Below are positions 23,600-33,738 of a DNA stretch of 64,000 nucleotides, piece after piece. Origin of the DNA: Petunia secreta (lineage: Eukaryota > Streptophyta > Magnoliopsida > Solanales > Solanaceae); NCBI GenBank assembly GCA_029990175.1, contig JARKIP010000005.1:28095501-28159500 (forward strand), read 5' to 3'. The position numbers and the translations under genes were made by a program. Positions within the stretch are counted from its first letter, which is position 1, and each line of letters opens with the position of its first letter. A model generated the notes under the pieces. The model was given only the letters and a program-made list of their open reading frames with translations, made no database searches and was not told where the DNA came from.

Positions 23600-24256
23600 A
23601 GCTGAGGGAAATAATTTCTTAACAGCAGAAGACTCAATATTCACCAAACCTGTAGCTTCATTAAATGTCGTCGCATTGGAAGGAGTCTGGGCATTAAATT
23701 CAAGATTTCCTCCGGCTTCAAAATTAGCCACACCTTCAGCATGTCTCCCAGCTTTATTATTATTAACAGGCATTGGTTCCAGTAAATTCTTGTCCAACAT
23801 AGATGGTGCAACTGCGTCTTTTCCTGACACAATCACTTCACCAACTTCCTGATTTCTTGGGTGGTCCTTAAAAACATCGGCAACCCACTGCCTTGTCTCC
23901 AAAGGCACAACAGGACTCAATTTTTCCCCATTCATTGCTTCACTCGAGTTTGTCGATTCTCCTTCTTTTTGGACTGCATTAACAGTAGTTCCAGCTGCAT
24001 TTAGCTTCTCCTGTGCATCTAGTAGAGCCTGATTTTCTTGGCTTTTCTTAACAGTAGTTCCAGCTGCATTTAGCTTCTCCTACGCATCTAGTAGAGCCTA
24101 ATTTTCTTGGCTTCTCATGCGCATCTAGTAGAACCTTTTGGACAATATCATCAGTATCTCTAACATCATCATTCTCTAACATGGAAAAAGCATTCCCAGT
24201 CGCGACACCAATTGTCGATTGAACTTGTTTCCTGGACCACGCATTATTCATAGGTT
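23600..24256 (-). pseudogene. LINE-like ORF1 remnant, middle part (upstream of solo LTR)
   Basis: Minus strand: NNAWSRKQVQSTIGVATGNA then FSMLENDDV, and after frame changes LSPVVPLETRQWVADVFKDH, then NLEFNAQTPSNATTFNEA and ESSAVKKLFPSAG, where the solo LTR intervenes. The NAFSMLEND-type motif after a KQV box is common in Solanaceae LINE/DUF4283 proteins following the zinc knuckle. A 69-bp tandem repeat (23981-24118) occupies the middle. I do not see the DUF4283 core or any reverse transcriptase, so this is a fragment. It could also be a MULE-captured gene piece. Confidence 0.4.
23981..24118. repeat. 69-bp (23-codon) tandem duplication in the LINE-like ORF
   Basis: The unit starts AACAGTAGTTCCAGCTGC and spans GTAGAGCCTGATTTTCTTGG. 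Two near-identical copies, period 69 bp so in frame, followed by a short third partial copy (GCGCATCTAGTAGA). Confidence 0.8.
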
Positions 24257-24379
24257 GAATTGTGGTTTTGACTTTTTTTTTTTTTTTTTGGTGAATGGAG
24301 GACCCCTACACATTACTTTATTATGTGGTCTCAAAACATAAAAATCTTCTATTAAATGGACTAGGATAAGTTATGTTGG

Positions 24380-24820
24380 CACTTTGATGCACATGTGGGA
24401 CAGTTTTGTCCCTTTGTAGTGTATGCTACTCCTATTTTTAATCCATTAATACATGTAGGACAGTTTGTTGGCATGTGTTTGTTCCTTTATTGCATAATTG
24501 TTAAATGACTGCACATGTGTGTCGATGAACATAAAAATTGGTTCTTAAATTGACTATTAAGTTTGTTGGCAAATAGCTGCACATGTTATCCACTTTTCTC
24601 CCTTTCTATTGTATTCTACTTATAATTTGATCCTTTGCTGCACATGTGGGACAGATTTGTCCCTTTGTATTGTATGCTATTCTATTTTGATCCTTTGCTT
24701 CACATGTATGTGGGACAATTTTGTCCCTTTGTATTGTATGCTATTCTATTTTAAGCCTTTGCTGCATATGTACGTGGGACAGTTTTGTCCCTTTGACTGC
24801 ACATGTGTGTCCCTAAATAT
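24380..24820 (+). repeat. ~60-66-bp degenerate tandem repeats upstream of the MULE-1 transposase
   Basis: Five or six copies of a unit of the type GCACATGTGGGACAGTTTTG followed by TCCCTTTGTATTGTATGCTA. They lie in the inferred 5'-UTR intron, ending at the poly-T/TAG acceptor just before the ATG. They may be transposase-binding or intron-expansion repeats. Confidence 0.8.
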
Positions 24821-24853
24821 CTGGTTTTGTCTTTTTTTTTTTTTTTTTTGTAG

Positions 24854-27613
24854 GTTATAATAGATGGTTCTAGTGGATTTTTTCTTCCACCATGGTGGTG
24901 ACTGGATTAGATATCCACAGGTTAAATATGAAAGTAACATGCTGCACAAATGGACAGGGTATGATTCTGACCATCTCTCCTATATAAATATGGCAGATGA
25001 GTACATTAATGCTCTAGGGTTTGTAGGTGTACAACAACTAATTATTGCTGGCCCAGAGGAAAGTGATTTAGGTGTTGAAGTACCTAATATTGTGTACCAT
25101 ACTGAGAGTTTAATTCCTAATGTTGTGGCTGTTGTTGATGAAAGTGAAACTGATGAAGAATATGATAACAGTGACAATGACCTTTCTGATTTTGATTTAG
25201 ATGAATTAGAGTCACTTGCAGCTGAAAAAAATAGGAAGATGAATGATAAATTAGACTGTTATAATACCTTAGACAAGTCAATGTCTTTCAAAGATATCCC
25301 TGAAGCTAGGGATCATTTAAAACTGTATGCCTTAGCCACAGGGTATGGGATAGTGCCATCGAAAAGTGACAAAACAATGCTAAGGTATATTTGTGAGGAG
25401 GGATGCCCTTTTGTTTGTCTAATCTCCAGGGATGGGAAAAGTGGTGGGATTAGAATGAAGACACTTAAGGTTGAACACACTTGTGAGCCTGTTTTCGATA
25501 ACTCAAGGGTTGATGCAAAAACAGTTGCTCATTACTTCAAAAGAAAGCTACATGACACTCCCAAATATAGGGTTAAAGAAATAAAAGAAGATCTGGTAAG
25601 GGAGTTTAACAATAATGTCTCTTATAACAAGTGTAAAAGGTGTAAAGAGCTAAAAAGATGATCTTGGAGGTTTTAGAAGGTAGTTTCAATGATGATTACA
25701 GAAAGATAGAGGCTTATGCTAATGAGCTTAGAGAGAGTAACTCTGGAAGTGACATTGTAATCAACATTTCAAAGGATGCATTGGAGGAAGGAAAGAGAAA
25801 ATTTCAGAGAATGTACATCTGTTTTAATGCTTTGAAGCTAGGATTTAAGGCAAGTTTGAGGCCTTTTATAGGTTTAGATGGTACATTTTTGAAAAGGAAG
25901 GCCAAAGGTATACTGTTGGTGGCTGTAGCTCAGGACTCTATGAACCACTTTTACCCTTTAGCATGGGCAATTGTGGATAGAGAAACCAAGCTAACTTGAA
26001 GATTGTTCTTGACTTTGCTACAAGATTCTTTGGAGCTTAAGGATGGTGAAGGGTTTACCTTCATTTCAGACATGCAGAAGGTAATGTAACCTGTCTATTT
26101 CTATTTTTTTTCTTATTTTGTTTCCTTGTCTTCTAGTTTGCTGCTTCTAATATCCTTTTTTTAGTGGCTGTCTTGTTTAGGGATTAATTGAGGCTGTTAA
26201 GTATGTGCTTCCTGAAGCTAAACACATGTATTATGTGAAGCATATAGAGGCAAATTGGTGTAAAAATTGGAAGTTAGGGCAGATGAAAAAAATACCTTTG
26301 GTGGTGTGCCTGGAGCACATATCCTGAAGACTTCAAGGACCAGTTGACTAAGTTGGGGGAAATAGAAAAGAAGGTTGCAGAGAATGTGCTATCTTATCCA
26401 GTTAGGTCTTGGGTTAGGGTCTACTTTGACACTGTGTGCAAAAATAGTTGACAACAACTTGACTGAGTCTTTTAATGCTTGGGTGTTAGATGCTAGGCAC
26501 AAGCCTATTATTAAGATGCTAGAAGACATAAAAGTTAAGGTCATGGGTATGCTAAGAGACCATGCAAAAGAGGCTTCTACCTAGAAAGGAGAGTTCAACC
26601 CAAAGGAAATGAAGCTGTATGGAAAATATATGAAGATTGCCAACACTTGTAAGGCGGTGTTCAATGGTGACAATAGTTTTGAAATCATTGAAGGCACTGA
26701 CACACACACAGTGGATTTGGAAGGAAAAAAGTGTACATGTAGGGCTTGGGGCCTTTCTGGAATCCCTTGTCCTCATGTAATCAAGGCATTGCTGCATTTG
26801 AAAATCAATCCACTAACTGAAATGCATTGGTGGTATAGTAAAGAGGCCTACCTCTTGGCTTACAAGAACAAGCTGCAACTAGTGAGAGGGTCCAAGTTCT
26901 GGACAGTTGAACCAAGCTAAGCCATGGAACCACCTCCCTTAATGAACCAACCAGGATGGCCTAGGGTTAAAAGAACCAGGGAGAAGGATAAGGCAATCAA
27001 CAAGCAAGCTGGATGGACTACTTCCAGAAAAGGGAGGGTCATGAGATGTTCAACATGTGGACAAGCTGACCATAATGCAAGAGGATGTGGAAAGGTATAT
27101 TAATATCACAATTTTATTCATTGTTTTATATTGAAGTTGTCTTAAATTTTTTACTTGTTTCTGGATTATTAAGAAACTTGTAGGAGGAAAAAAAAAAAGA
27201 AAGGAAAGGAACCATCTAGTGGACCAAGTGTTAGGCCTTCTTCACCCGTAGCAGCTGATCCTTATTAAGAAGAGATCCAGCTTTCTGGAATAATGTCAAG
27301 TCAGAATTCCCAGACCAGTGGAGCTGCTGGACTTAGGTTCATGCCAACACCTAAAGTACAAAGCCAGCAACCTACACTCCACAGGCAGCAATTGGTACAA
27401 GTGGCAGCTAAAGAATTTGAGGATAATTTTGGACCAGAAACACAGCCTGATATAAGGCCAATAATAATTTCTGAAAGTGCTACAAGACTTCAAATGAGGA
27501 TGAGCAAAATTGCAACTGGAACAAGGACTATAAAATTCATTGGTGATGCTAGTGGTGTAAGTGACCCCAACATATCTTCCCTTTACTCCAACCAGTTTAA
27601 CTTGGCATGGTGA
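24854..27613 (+). pseudogene. MULE-1 transposase (MuDR-type), multiply broken
   Basis: ATG 24864 (MVLVDFFFHHGGDWIRYP). Order: acidic linker, MuDR DNA-binding domain (FKDIPEARDHL...RYICEEGCPFVC), MULE DDE domain (FIGLDGTFLK, VAVAQDSMNHFYPLAWA, FISDMQK, NLTESFNAW), SWIM zinc finger (CTCRAWGLSGIPCPH), CCHC knuckle (CSTCGQADHNARGC) and a tail (GTRTIKFIGDASGVSDP). It cuts and joins the element ends in the nucleus. Introns by GT-AG: 26081-26180 and 27095-27183. Lesions: an 8-bp duplication near 25631-25646 (frameshift after DNA-binding domain), TGA at 25997, frameshifts near 26290 and 26445, TAG at 26582, TAA at 26918. The three nonsense codons sit where Trp, Trp and probably Gln are expected. The first catalytic Asp is retained. 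Confidence 0.92.
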
Positions 27614-28294
27614 TGCTGCTATCACCACAAATCAGTTGGAAAAATGGCTAAGTTTAAGACAAGAAAGGGAAATGGGAAAAGCCAAAAATGATTTCCTATT
27701 ATGCTATTTAGGTTCCTTTTTGGATTGTATCACTGTAACTATTAACAGTTTTCTTTGAATCTGGGCAGATGGATGTGGTGCTATTACTTAGGTGGCTACG
27801 TATTTTTGGGATTATAGCATTACATCTTAGTATCCTTTTTTTGTTCATTATAATATTGACAATGTTAGATTATGAATGAATGTAATGAATGTTTAATCTT
27901 TGGGCAGCTTTTCACTTACAGTTTCTGGGTAGATTTTCTATTTCAATTTCATGGCTTTGTTATGTTTTATTTCAGTTTCAGTTTCATGGCTTTGTCAATT
28001 TTCAGTTCATGAATTTGGGCAGAATAATTGTTTTTGTGCAGTCAATTTTCAGTTCATGTCTTCTATGAACTGTTATATGTTTTTGGGCAGCCTAATTGTT
28101 GTACAAGTGCAATGTTTTTCAATGTTTAATGGTGGACAATTTTGCCTTAGTACACAATTATGTGTTTATATATACTTGAACAATTTCATCCTTAACTTAA
28201 AACAATTTCATTGAAACTGATAAACAACATACAATACCAAGCTAAATTAAACCATAATAAACTAGTACAACACAAGCTTATAAGCTACAACATA
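27614..28294. other. MULE-1 spacer between convergent genes
   Basis: AT-rich sequence between the transposase 3' end and the GRF gene 3' end. It contains repeated TTTCAGTTTCATGGCTTTG and TTTTGGGCAG words at 27950-28100. No other coding potential. It probably carries both polyadenylation regions. Confidence 0.5.
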
Positions 28295-28734
28295 TCACTT
28301 CATCAACCACGCTGCCAAAAAACCAACAGACATAGCCCAAGAAATTATAATCACCATCTTCATCCAAGTAACTTTATCTTCAAGATTTCGACCCTTGTGT
28401 TCCATAACAAGCTTTTCTTTCAGCTTATTATTTTGTGTTGTAACCGATTCCAAGGACATCTTCAAATTTATTATCACGTTCACGGCCCAATCGGGTAAGA
28501 TTTCATCTTTCCGTTCCCAATATCCACAAGACTCCATCTATGGAACCAAAATTTTATTAAAGTTAGCTATTTGTAGAATTAACTGAAACAAATAATTTGA
28601 TAAAATTTCACTTACACCATCTTTAGCACATTGTAGAATCCTCTCCTGACGTTCAAAGGAGTCCAAGAGGTGAAATGGTTCGCAACTACACCACAACGGA
28701 ACATCCTAGTAGAAGAATAGCTAGCTTGTGGCAT
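28295..28734 (-). pseudogene. MULE-1 second gene: GRF-type zinc finger, coiled coil, C-terminal anchor
   Basis: Two exons on the minus strand. Exon 1, 28734-28616, starts MPQASYSSTRMFRCG and has TSWTP. The intron is 28615-28538 (donor GTAAGTG, acceptor CCATAG). Exon 2, 28537-28295, encodes MESCGYWERKDE, a helical linker, and a hydrophobic end SWAMSVGFLAAWLMK. The zinc finger runs across the intron (QCAKDG/MESCGYWE). A one-base slip around CCTTTGAA in exon 1 shifts the frame, so this copy is probably dead. It is homologous to the intact ORF at 29376-29780 in MULE-2. Its direction is convergent with the transposase and it lies next to the right TIR. GRF fingers bind nucleic acid; a tail anchor suggests membrane association. 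Role in transposition unknown. Confidence 0.68.
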
Positions 28735-28861
28735 TGTATAGAATTGAAGAAGATGAAAAACTCTAATTTTTTATTTGAAAGAACGAATAATAATGGGGGC
28801 AAATATGTGTACAAATGGCTACCTTTAATAGCCTTCAATGTCTTCTATTCCATGTCTCCTA

Positions 28862-29041
28862 ACTGATGTGGCTACTTATTTGATGTGGCAAGCCATGTTT
28901 CGTCAAGCGTGGAGGCCCGTCAAAATTAGGGGTAATAGTGTATACTATGGTAATAATAAGGGTGTGCTCGCACCAAATATTTAATGGAGGGTAAACATGA
29001 CCTCTAAACCATAGTAGAGGGGCAATTTTGGCCCTTTTCCG
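28862..29041 (-). repeat. MULE-1 right terminal inverted repeat
   Basis: Inverted match to 17343-17523. The outer end CCTTTTCCG abuts the 9-bp TSD at 29042-29050. Confidence 0.92.
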
Positions 29042-29050
29042 TTAAAAATA
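29042..29050. repeat. MULE-1 target site duplication, right copy
   Basis: TTAAAAATA, identical to 17334-17342. Only 11 bp separate it from the MULE-2 target duplication. Confidence 0.9.
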
Positions 29051-29061
29051 AATAATAGTGA

Positions 29062-29070
29062 AAAATTGTA
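29062..29070. repeat. MULE-2 target site duplication, left copy
   Basis: AAAATTGTA, identical to 34152-34160. Confidence 0.9.
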
Positions 29071-29208
29071 CGACGAAGGGCCAAATTTATTCATCTACTT
29101 TCGACTATTGTATATCTTCACCCAGTTACAGTTTGGGCTCACATTTGCCCTTGCCGTTAAGGAACTTTGGTAAAATACCCCTAAAATTGACGGGCAGACA
29201 ACGTGGCT
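29071..29208 (+). repeat. MULE-2 left terminal inverted repeat (~137 bp)
   Basis: Pairs with 34016-34151. Shared core words are CTACTTTCGACTATTGTATAT, ACAGTTTGGGCTCAC and GGTAAAATACCCCTAAAATT. Confidence 0.9.
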
Positions 29209-29375
29209 TCCATGTGTGTAATTATTTTCATTTTTTTTGTTTAAAGTAATGACCCATATATGTAGGTCATCTCCTTCATTTCATTGTATCTTCCTCCAAA
29301 ATAAATTAGGGTTCATAAAAATTTCTTCTTCTTCTTCTTTATAAATTTGCTAAAGGTTCTTTTTAAGCTTTTGAA

Positions 29376-29780
29376 ATGTCACAAGGAAGTTGGTCATCTA
29401 ATCGTATGTGCCGATATGGTGCAACTCTTAATCAATTTATGGCTTGGACTGAAAATAACGCGGGAAGGAGATTTTGGAGGTGCCAATGTGGGTATTTTGA
29501 ATGGGTTGATGGTATGATCCCAGAAAGAGCTTTGGTTGTCATAAGAAACTTGAAGTCTTCGTTGGAAGCTGTCGAGATTGAAAGGAACGGTCTAAAAGCA
29601 AAATTAAAAATTTTGGAGGGTACAAAAAACTCAAGTGTAGAAGTTGCAAAGCTGAACCAAAATGCTTGGAATTCTGAAAAGCTCAAAAAATTGGAAGACA
29701 AGCTAATGAAGATGAAGATGTTACTGTTTGTTTCGTGGGCCTTATTTGTTGGATTTGCAGCGGGTACAGTGATGAAGTGA
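29376..29780 (+). CDS. MULE-2 second gene: GRF zinc-finger, coiled-coil, tail-anchored protein (134 aa)
   Basis: Intact ORF from ATG 29376 to TGA. The N-terminus MSQGSWSSNRMCRYG leads to a GRF-type zinc finger at residues ~12-45 (CRYG, AWTENNAGRRFWRCQ, CGYFEW), a charged helical segment at ~50-110 with heptad-like leucines, and a C-terminal hydrophobic anchor ending SWALFVGFAAGTVMK. The family resembles plant 'At4g04775-like' GRF proteins. It sits 170 bp inside the left TIR and points toward the transposase 3' end, as mudrB does in MuDR. It is open although the neighbouring transposase is heavily mutated. It has no intron, unlike the MULE-1 copy. Likely binds nucleic acid; the anchor suggests nuclear envelope or ER. 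Function inferred only. Confidence 0.8.
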   Translation: MSQGSWSSNRMCRYGATLNQFMAWTENNAGRRFWRCQCGYFEWVDGMIPERALVVIRNLKSSLEAVEIERNGLKAKLKILEGTKNSSVEVAKLNQNAWNSEKLKKLEDKLMKMKMLLFVSWALFVGFAAGTVMK

Positions 29781-30260
29781 TGAATTTTAATGCTATTTTG
29801 GATGTGAACAATGTATTGGGAAGGCTTGTTTTGTGTCTTTGTTCAAGTAATGAAGTTATGCCTTAGTGTTCAGCTAAACCGTTTGTGTTTTAGTGTTGTA
29901 ATGAACTGAAAAATGGGGATATGTTATGTTGTAATGACAAATTGTGGCTGCAAATTTGCCTTGTTTCTTTCATATCATAGCTTGGAAAACACATTATGTA
30001 ACAACTTAAAGTAAAGTAAAGTCAATAAAATAGAACATAATCATATTCAAACCAAAATTTTGGTTACAATAGGTAGAGGGGATGTCATATTATAACCCTA
30101 AAAACATACACAACCTAGTAATAATATGACATCTACCACCAAATAATGACCAACATGAGCATGATACTAACTGTCTTAGCAGTACAATACTGTAATTTTC
30201 CAAGGTAAAAGAAGACATAGAAACAATCATAAATTCAGAAAAAATAACAAGAACATGAAC
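29781..30260. other. MULE-2 spacer between convergent genes
   Basis: 480 bp with short direct words (TAATGAAGTTATG, TGTTTTAGTGTTG) and AT-rich tracts, probably the 3' UTRs of both genes. No further ORF. Confidence 0.5.
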
Positions 30261-33016
30261 TCAAAGCACATCAACTTGTGCTTTGCCATTGGTCTTTTTA
30301 GACATCAACTTGGCCATTCTTTTCTTGTTCAATTCATTACCAGTAACTGCCTTTCTTCCATTCCAAGTGAGCCTCTTTGGTGAATAAGGCAGATTTGTGG
30401 GATAACTCACACTAGTGGCATCACCAACAAAGCCAATCCTCCTAGTTCCAATTGGCACTTGATGCAACCTCTCTTGAATTCTAGTTCTTTCCTCAGAAAC
30501 AATCCTTGGCCTTATAGCTGGATCACAATCAGGCATAGGAACTTCAATGTTTGGATCAGTACTACTTGACTGGTGGAAACTAGTGCTACTAGAACTAAAT
30601 CCTCGAGGTATGCTGCTGGAACTGAATCTTGGATGCTGGACAGAAGGTGTTGGCATAAACACAAATGGAGCAGGATCATCTTGGCCAGACTGGGGTGCTA
30701 AAAGGTGCACATCTTCTTCAGATTCTATCACAGTAGCAGGAGGGGATCTAGGAGGGGTTCTTGGTGGTTCATCCTTGCTTTCCTTATCCACCAGAGTTCT
30801 CTTCTGCTTTCCTTTGCCCTTAACTACCTTCTTCTTTCCCTTTGATTGCTAGCAAAAAAGGAAAACTATGAATATATGAAAGAAGATTGGTAACTAAAAA
30901 AAACTTGAAATAACTTATACCTTTCCACATCCCCTAGCATTGTGACCAGGCTGCTGACATGTGCTACATGTCATAACTCTCCCTTGTCTTGATTCTCTCC
31001 ACTCAGATTGCCTCAATATTGCCTCATTCTTATCTCTCTTTCTCTTTGTCCTAGGCCTGCCAGCCATATTGACTAAAGAAGGTGGATCCATTGCTTGTGA
31101 TGGGTCAATTTTCCAGAACTTTTCTCCTCTAACATGTTGTAATTTGTGTTTGTAGACTAAGGCATATGCCTCCTTCTTATAGTACTAGTGCACTTCTGTC
31201 AAGAGGTTAATTTTCTTGTAAAGGAGTGCCTTAATTGTATGGGGACATGGGACACTACTAAGGTCCCATGTCCTGTAGGTGCACCTTTTAGTTCCCAAGT
31301 TGACAGTGTGTCTATCAGTACCACCACTCACCTCAAACCCATTATCACCATTGGAGTTGACCCTATATTTTTTAGCTATCTTTAAGTAGCTTGAGTACAA
31401 CTTGTATGCATGAGGACTGCAATCATGGTACCATGTATACAGTTTTGCCTCATGAGCAGCCAACATATTCATTACCTTAATCTGGATGTCCTCAAGCATC
31501 TTGATGATTGGCTTGTACCTTGCATCCACTATCCATGCATTGAAAGATTCAATCATGTTGTTGTCGACTGACTGGTTCTTGCAAGCAATGTCAAGGTAGG
31601 CTCTAGACCACTGTTCTGGAGGGTATTTAAGCAGGTCTTCTGCTGCAGCCTTTTCCATTTACCCCACCTTCTTAATTTGGTTTTGGAACTCTTCATTAAA
31701 ACTGCTCCATGCAGCCCACCATAAATACTTCTTCAATACCTCACTACTTGGCCATCTTTTCAGGTAGTTTGTCTCAATATGTTTAACACAATATCTATGG
31801 TGGGCTTCTGGAAGAACATCTTTCATTGCCTCAATCAAGCCCTTAATTTTACATGAAAAAGGAAAAAATAAATTAGGACATAAACTAATTAGATATAAAG
31901 TAAAAACAAAAAATTAGATAAAGAAGTTAACTTTTGCATGTCCGAAATAAATGTGAAGCCACCACCCGTTCCTAACTCCAATGAATGTTGCAGCAAAATC
32001 CATAACCAAATCCATGTAACTTTTGTTTCCTTACCTACAACAGCCCAGGCTAAAGGATAGAATTGGTTCATTGAGTCTTGAGCTACAGCAACCAATATTT
32101 GACCTTTTACCTTACCTTTCAAAAAGGTCCCATTCAAGCCAATAAATGGTCTTAATCCCTCCTTAAAACTCATCTTCATTGCATTGAAACAGATATACAT
32201 TCTTAAAAACCTCCTCTTTCCATCAGCTAAAGCATCTTTTGAAATGTTAATGATCACATCACTACCAGGATTACTAGTTCTCAATTCTTCAGCATAGGCT
32301 TCTAGTTTATTATACTCATCAATGAAACTACCCTCCAGCTTCTCAAGCACAAGTTTTTTTAGCCCTTTTGCACTTTGAAGAACTAGTATTGAGGTTAAAC
32401 TCAGAGTGCATGCCATCTCTCGTTTCTCTAACCTTATGTTTAGGTTCTTCTTGCAGCTTTTTCTTGAAATATAGAGCAATGGTATTCTGGTCAACCCTAG
32501 GGTTGTCATAGGCAGTAGCACATGTATGTTCTGTGACTAGTGTCTTGAACTTAAAACCAGGTCCTTTCCCATCCCTTGAGATTAAACACTTGAATGGACA
32601 ACCATCATCATACTCATACCTAAGCCTTTTCTTGTCACTTTTGATTTGTTTCAGCCTATATCCATTAACAAGACAATAAAAGTTTATCAAAGACATGCAC
32701 TTATCTAACTCCTTGAACTCAGTTAGCTTATCAGTGATATTATGCCTATTTCTTTGTGCTGCAAGTTTTTCTAATTCTTCAGGATCATGATGAACTGAAG
32801 AATCAGACTCACAAGCACTACCATATCCATCAATACTACTACAATCAGTCCCAGCAAGGGTATGGTTCTCATTGTCTAACTCAGAGTACTGCACAATATT
32901 AGGAACATAAACAGGCATATCAACCTCATCTATGTTGGGGATTAAGCCACTTGGGGATTTCTTATCCAATTACCCCATGATGGAAGTACAGGTCCACCTT
33001 CACCATGTTGCATAAC
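30261..33016 (-). pseudogene. MULE-2 transposase (MuDR-type), catalytically dead
   Basis: The ancestral start is ATG 33006 (MVKVDLYFHHG); a one-base indel in a G run near 32977 shifts it. Domains on the minus strand: acidic linker, MuDR DNA-binding domain (LRYEYDDGCPFKC, EHTCATAYDNPRVD), DDE domain (VAVAQDSMNQFYPLAWA, FISDMQK, NMIESFNAW), SWIM, CCHC knuckle (CSTCQQPGHNARGC) and a GTRRIGFVGDATSVSYP tail. The first catalytic Asp is Asn (FIGLNGTF, codon 32132-32134). The second SWIM Cys is Tyr (CTY). A frameshift lies in an A7 run at 32354-32360, TAA near 31659, and TAG where WYYKKEA-type Trp is expected near 31184. About eight residues are missing after CMSL relative to MULE-1. Introns inferred at ~31830-31900 and 30850-30920. 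Confidence 0.92.
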
Positions 33017-33738
33017 CTAGAACCACAGAAAAAATATTATTATTTTGTCCCTAAACCAAACCCTAAACAAGAACATGACATACAAAAATAGTTCTTCATG
33101 GAACCACTAGGACCATTAACATTGAAAACAACCACTGTCCCACTTATTAATTAATTAAAGACAACATAACATGCCACAGAATAATTAATTAAAGACAACA
33201 GAAATATTAATAAATTAATTAAATAAAAATAAACCACCACTGTTCCACTTATTCAATTCACATGCATATACTTTGTTGGGACCACCATATTTTTTTACAA
33301 TAAAAACTATAGCCTGGACAATATTCTATAGATGTTTCTTAATCCCTAAACCACAAAATCAGATAATGTCCCACATTCAATTGACATGCATACATTTTTG
33401 GGACCACCACTATTTATTTTCAATCAAAACCCTAAATCCGGATTATAAATTCCTAAACCAGAAAACCAGTTAAACTTTGTACAAAAATCCCTAACCACAA
33501 AACCCCTCATCGATGTTATACAAAAACCCTAAAATTCTAAACACCTGTTAAACTTTGTACAAAACATCCTAGTATGCTAATACACATAACAATCAGTACA
33601 AAGCCCTAAAAATTAAAGAACAAACATGTGTATAAGTTCTTAAATTAAACAGTACAAAAACCCTAAAAAAATTGTACAAATCAAATATGAAACGAAACGT
33701 ACACAAAAGCGACTTGATTTAGATGGAAACAAACGTAC
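33017..33738 (-). other. MULE-2 transposase 5'-UTR intron (inferred)
   Basis: Minus-strand donor GTACGTTTG at 33738 and acceptor GTTCTAG at 33017, followed by GTTATGCAAC and the start codon. MULE-1 has the same acceptor context. The intron is AT-rich with repeated CCCTAAACC and TCCCACTTATT words and holds no genes. Confidence 0.5.

Larger units (their letters stand above)
17343..29041 (+). mobile_element. MULE-1: Mutator-like DNA transposon with nested insertions
   Basis: Terminal inverted repeats begin CGGGAAAGGGCC (17343) and, on the other strand, CGGAAAAGGGCC (29041). They are flanked by the identical 9-bp direct repeat TTAAAAATA at 17334-17342 and 29042-29050, the diagnostic Mutator target duplication. 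Inside are a MuDR-type transposase (+, broken) and a convergent GRF zinc-finger/tail-anchor gene (-). The element is 11.7 kb because its transposase 5'-UTR intron (17703-24853) holds a LINE-like fragment and a 4.1-kb solo LTR; without the solo LTR and one TSD copy it is about 7.6 kb. The transposase frame has at least six lesions, so this copy is not autonomous now. Confidence 0.93.

Noticed and set aside
24864..25661. Stand-alone DNA-binding-domain gene
   Set aside because: It continues directly into the DDE domain once the 8-bp duplication is taken into account; treated as a broken transposase.
30547..30852. 101-aa plus-strand ORF and similar ORFs opposite the MULE-2 transposase
   Set aside because: Antisense shadows of the transposase tail.
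32354..32360. Programmed ribosomal frameshift at A7 in MULE-2
   Set aside because: The downstream frame needs a +1 shift and the codons do not fit a standard -1 slippery heptamer; several other lesions make simple decay more likely.
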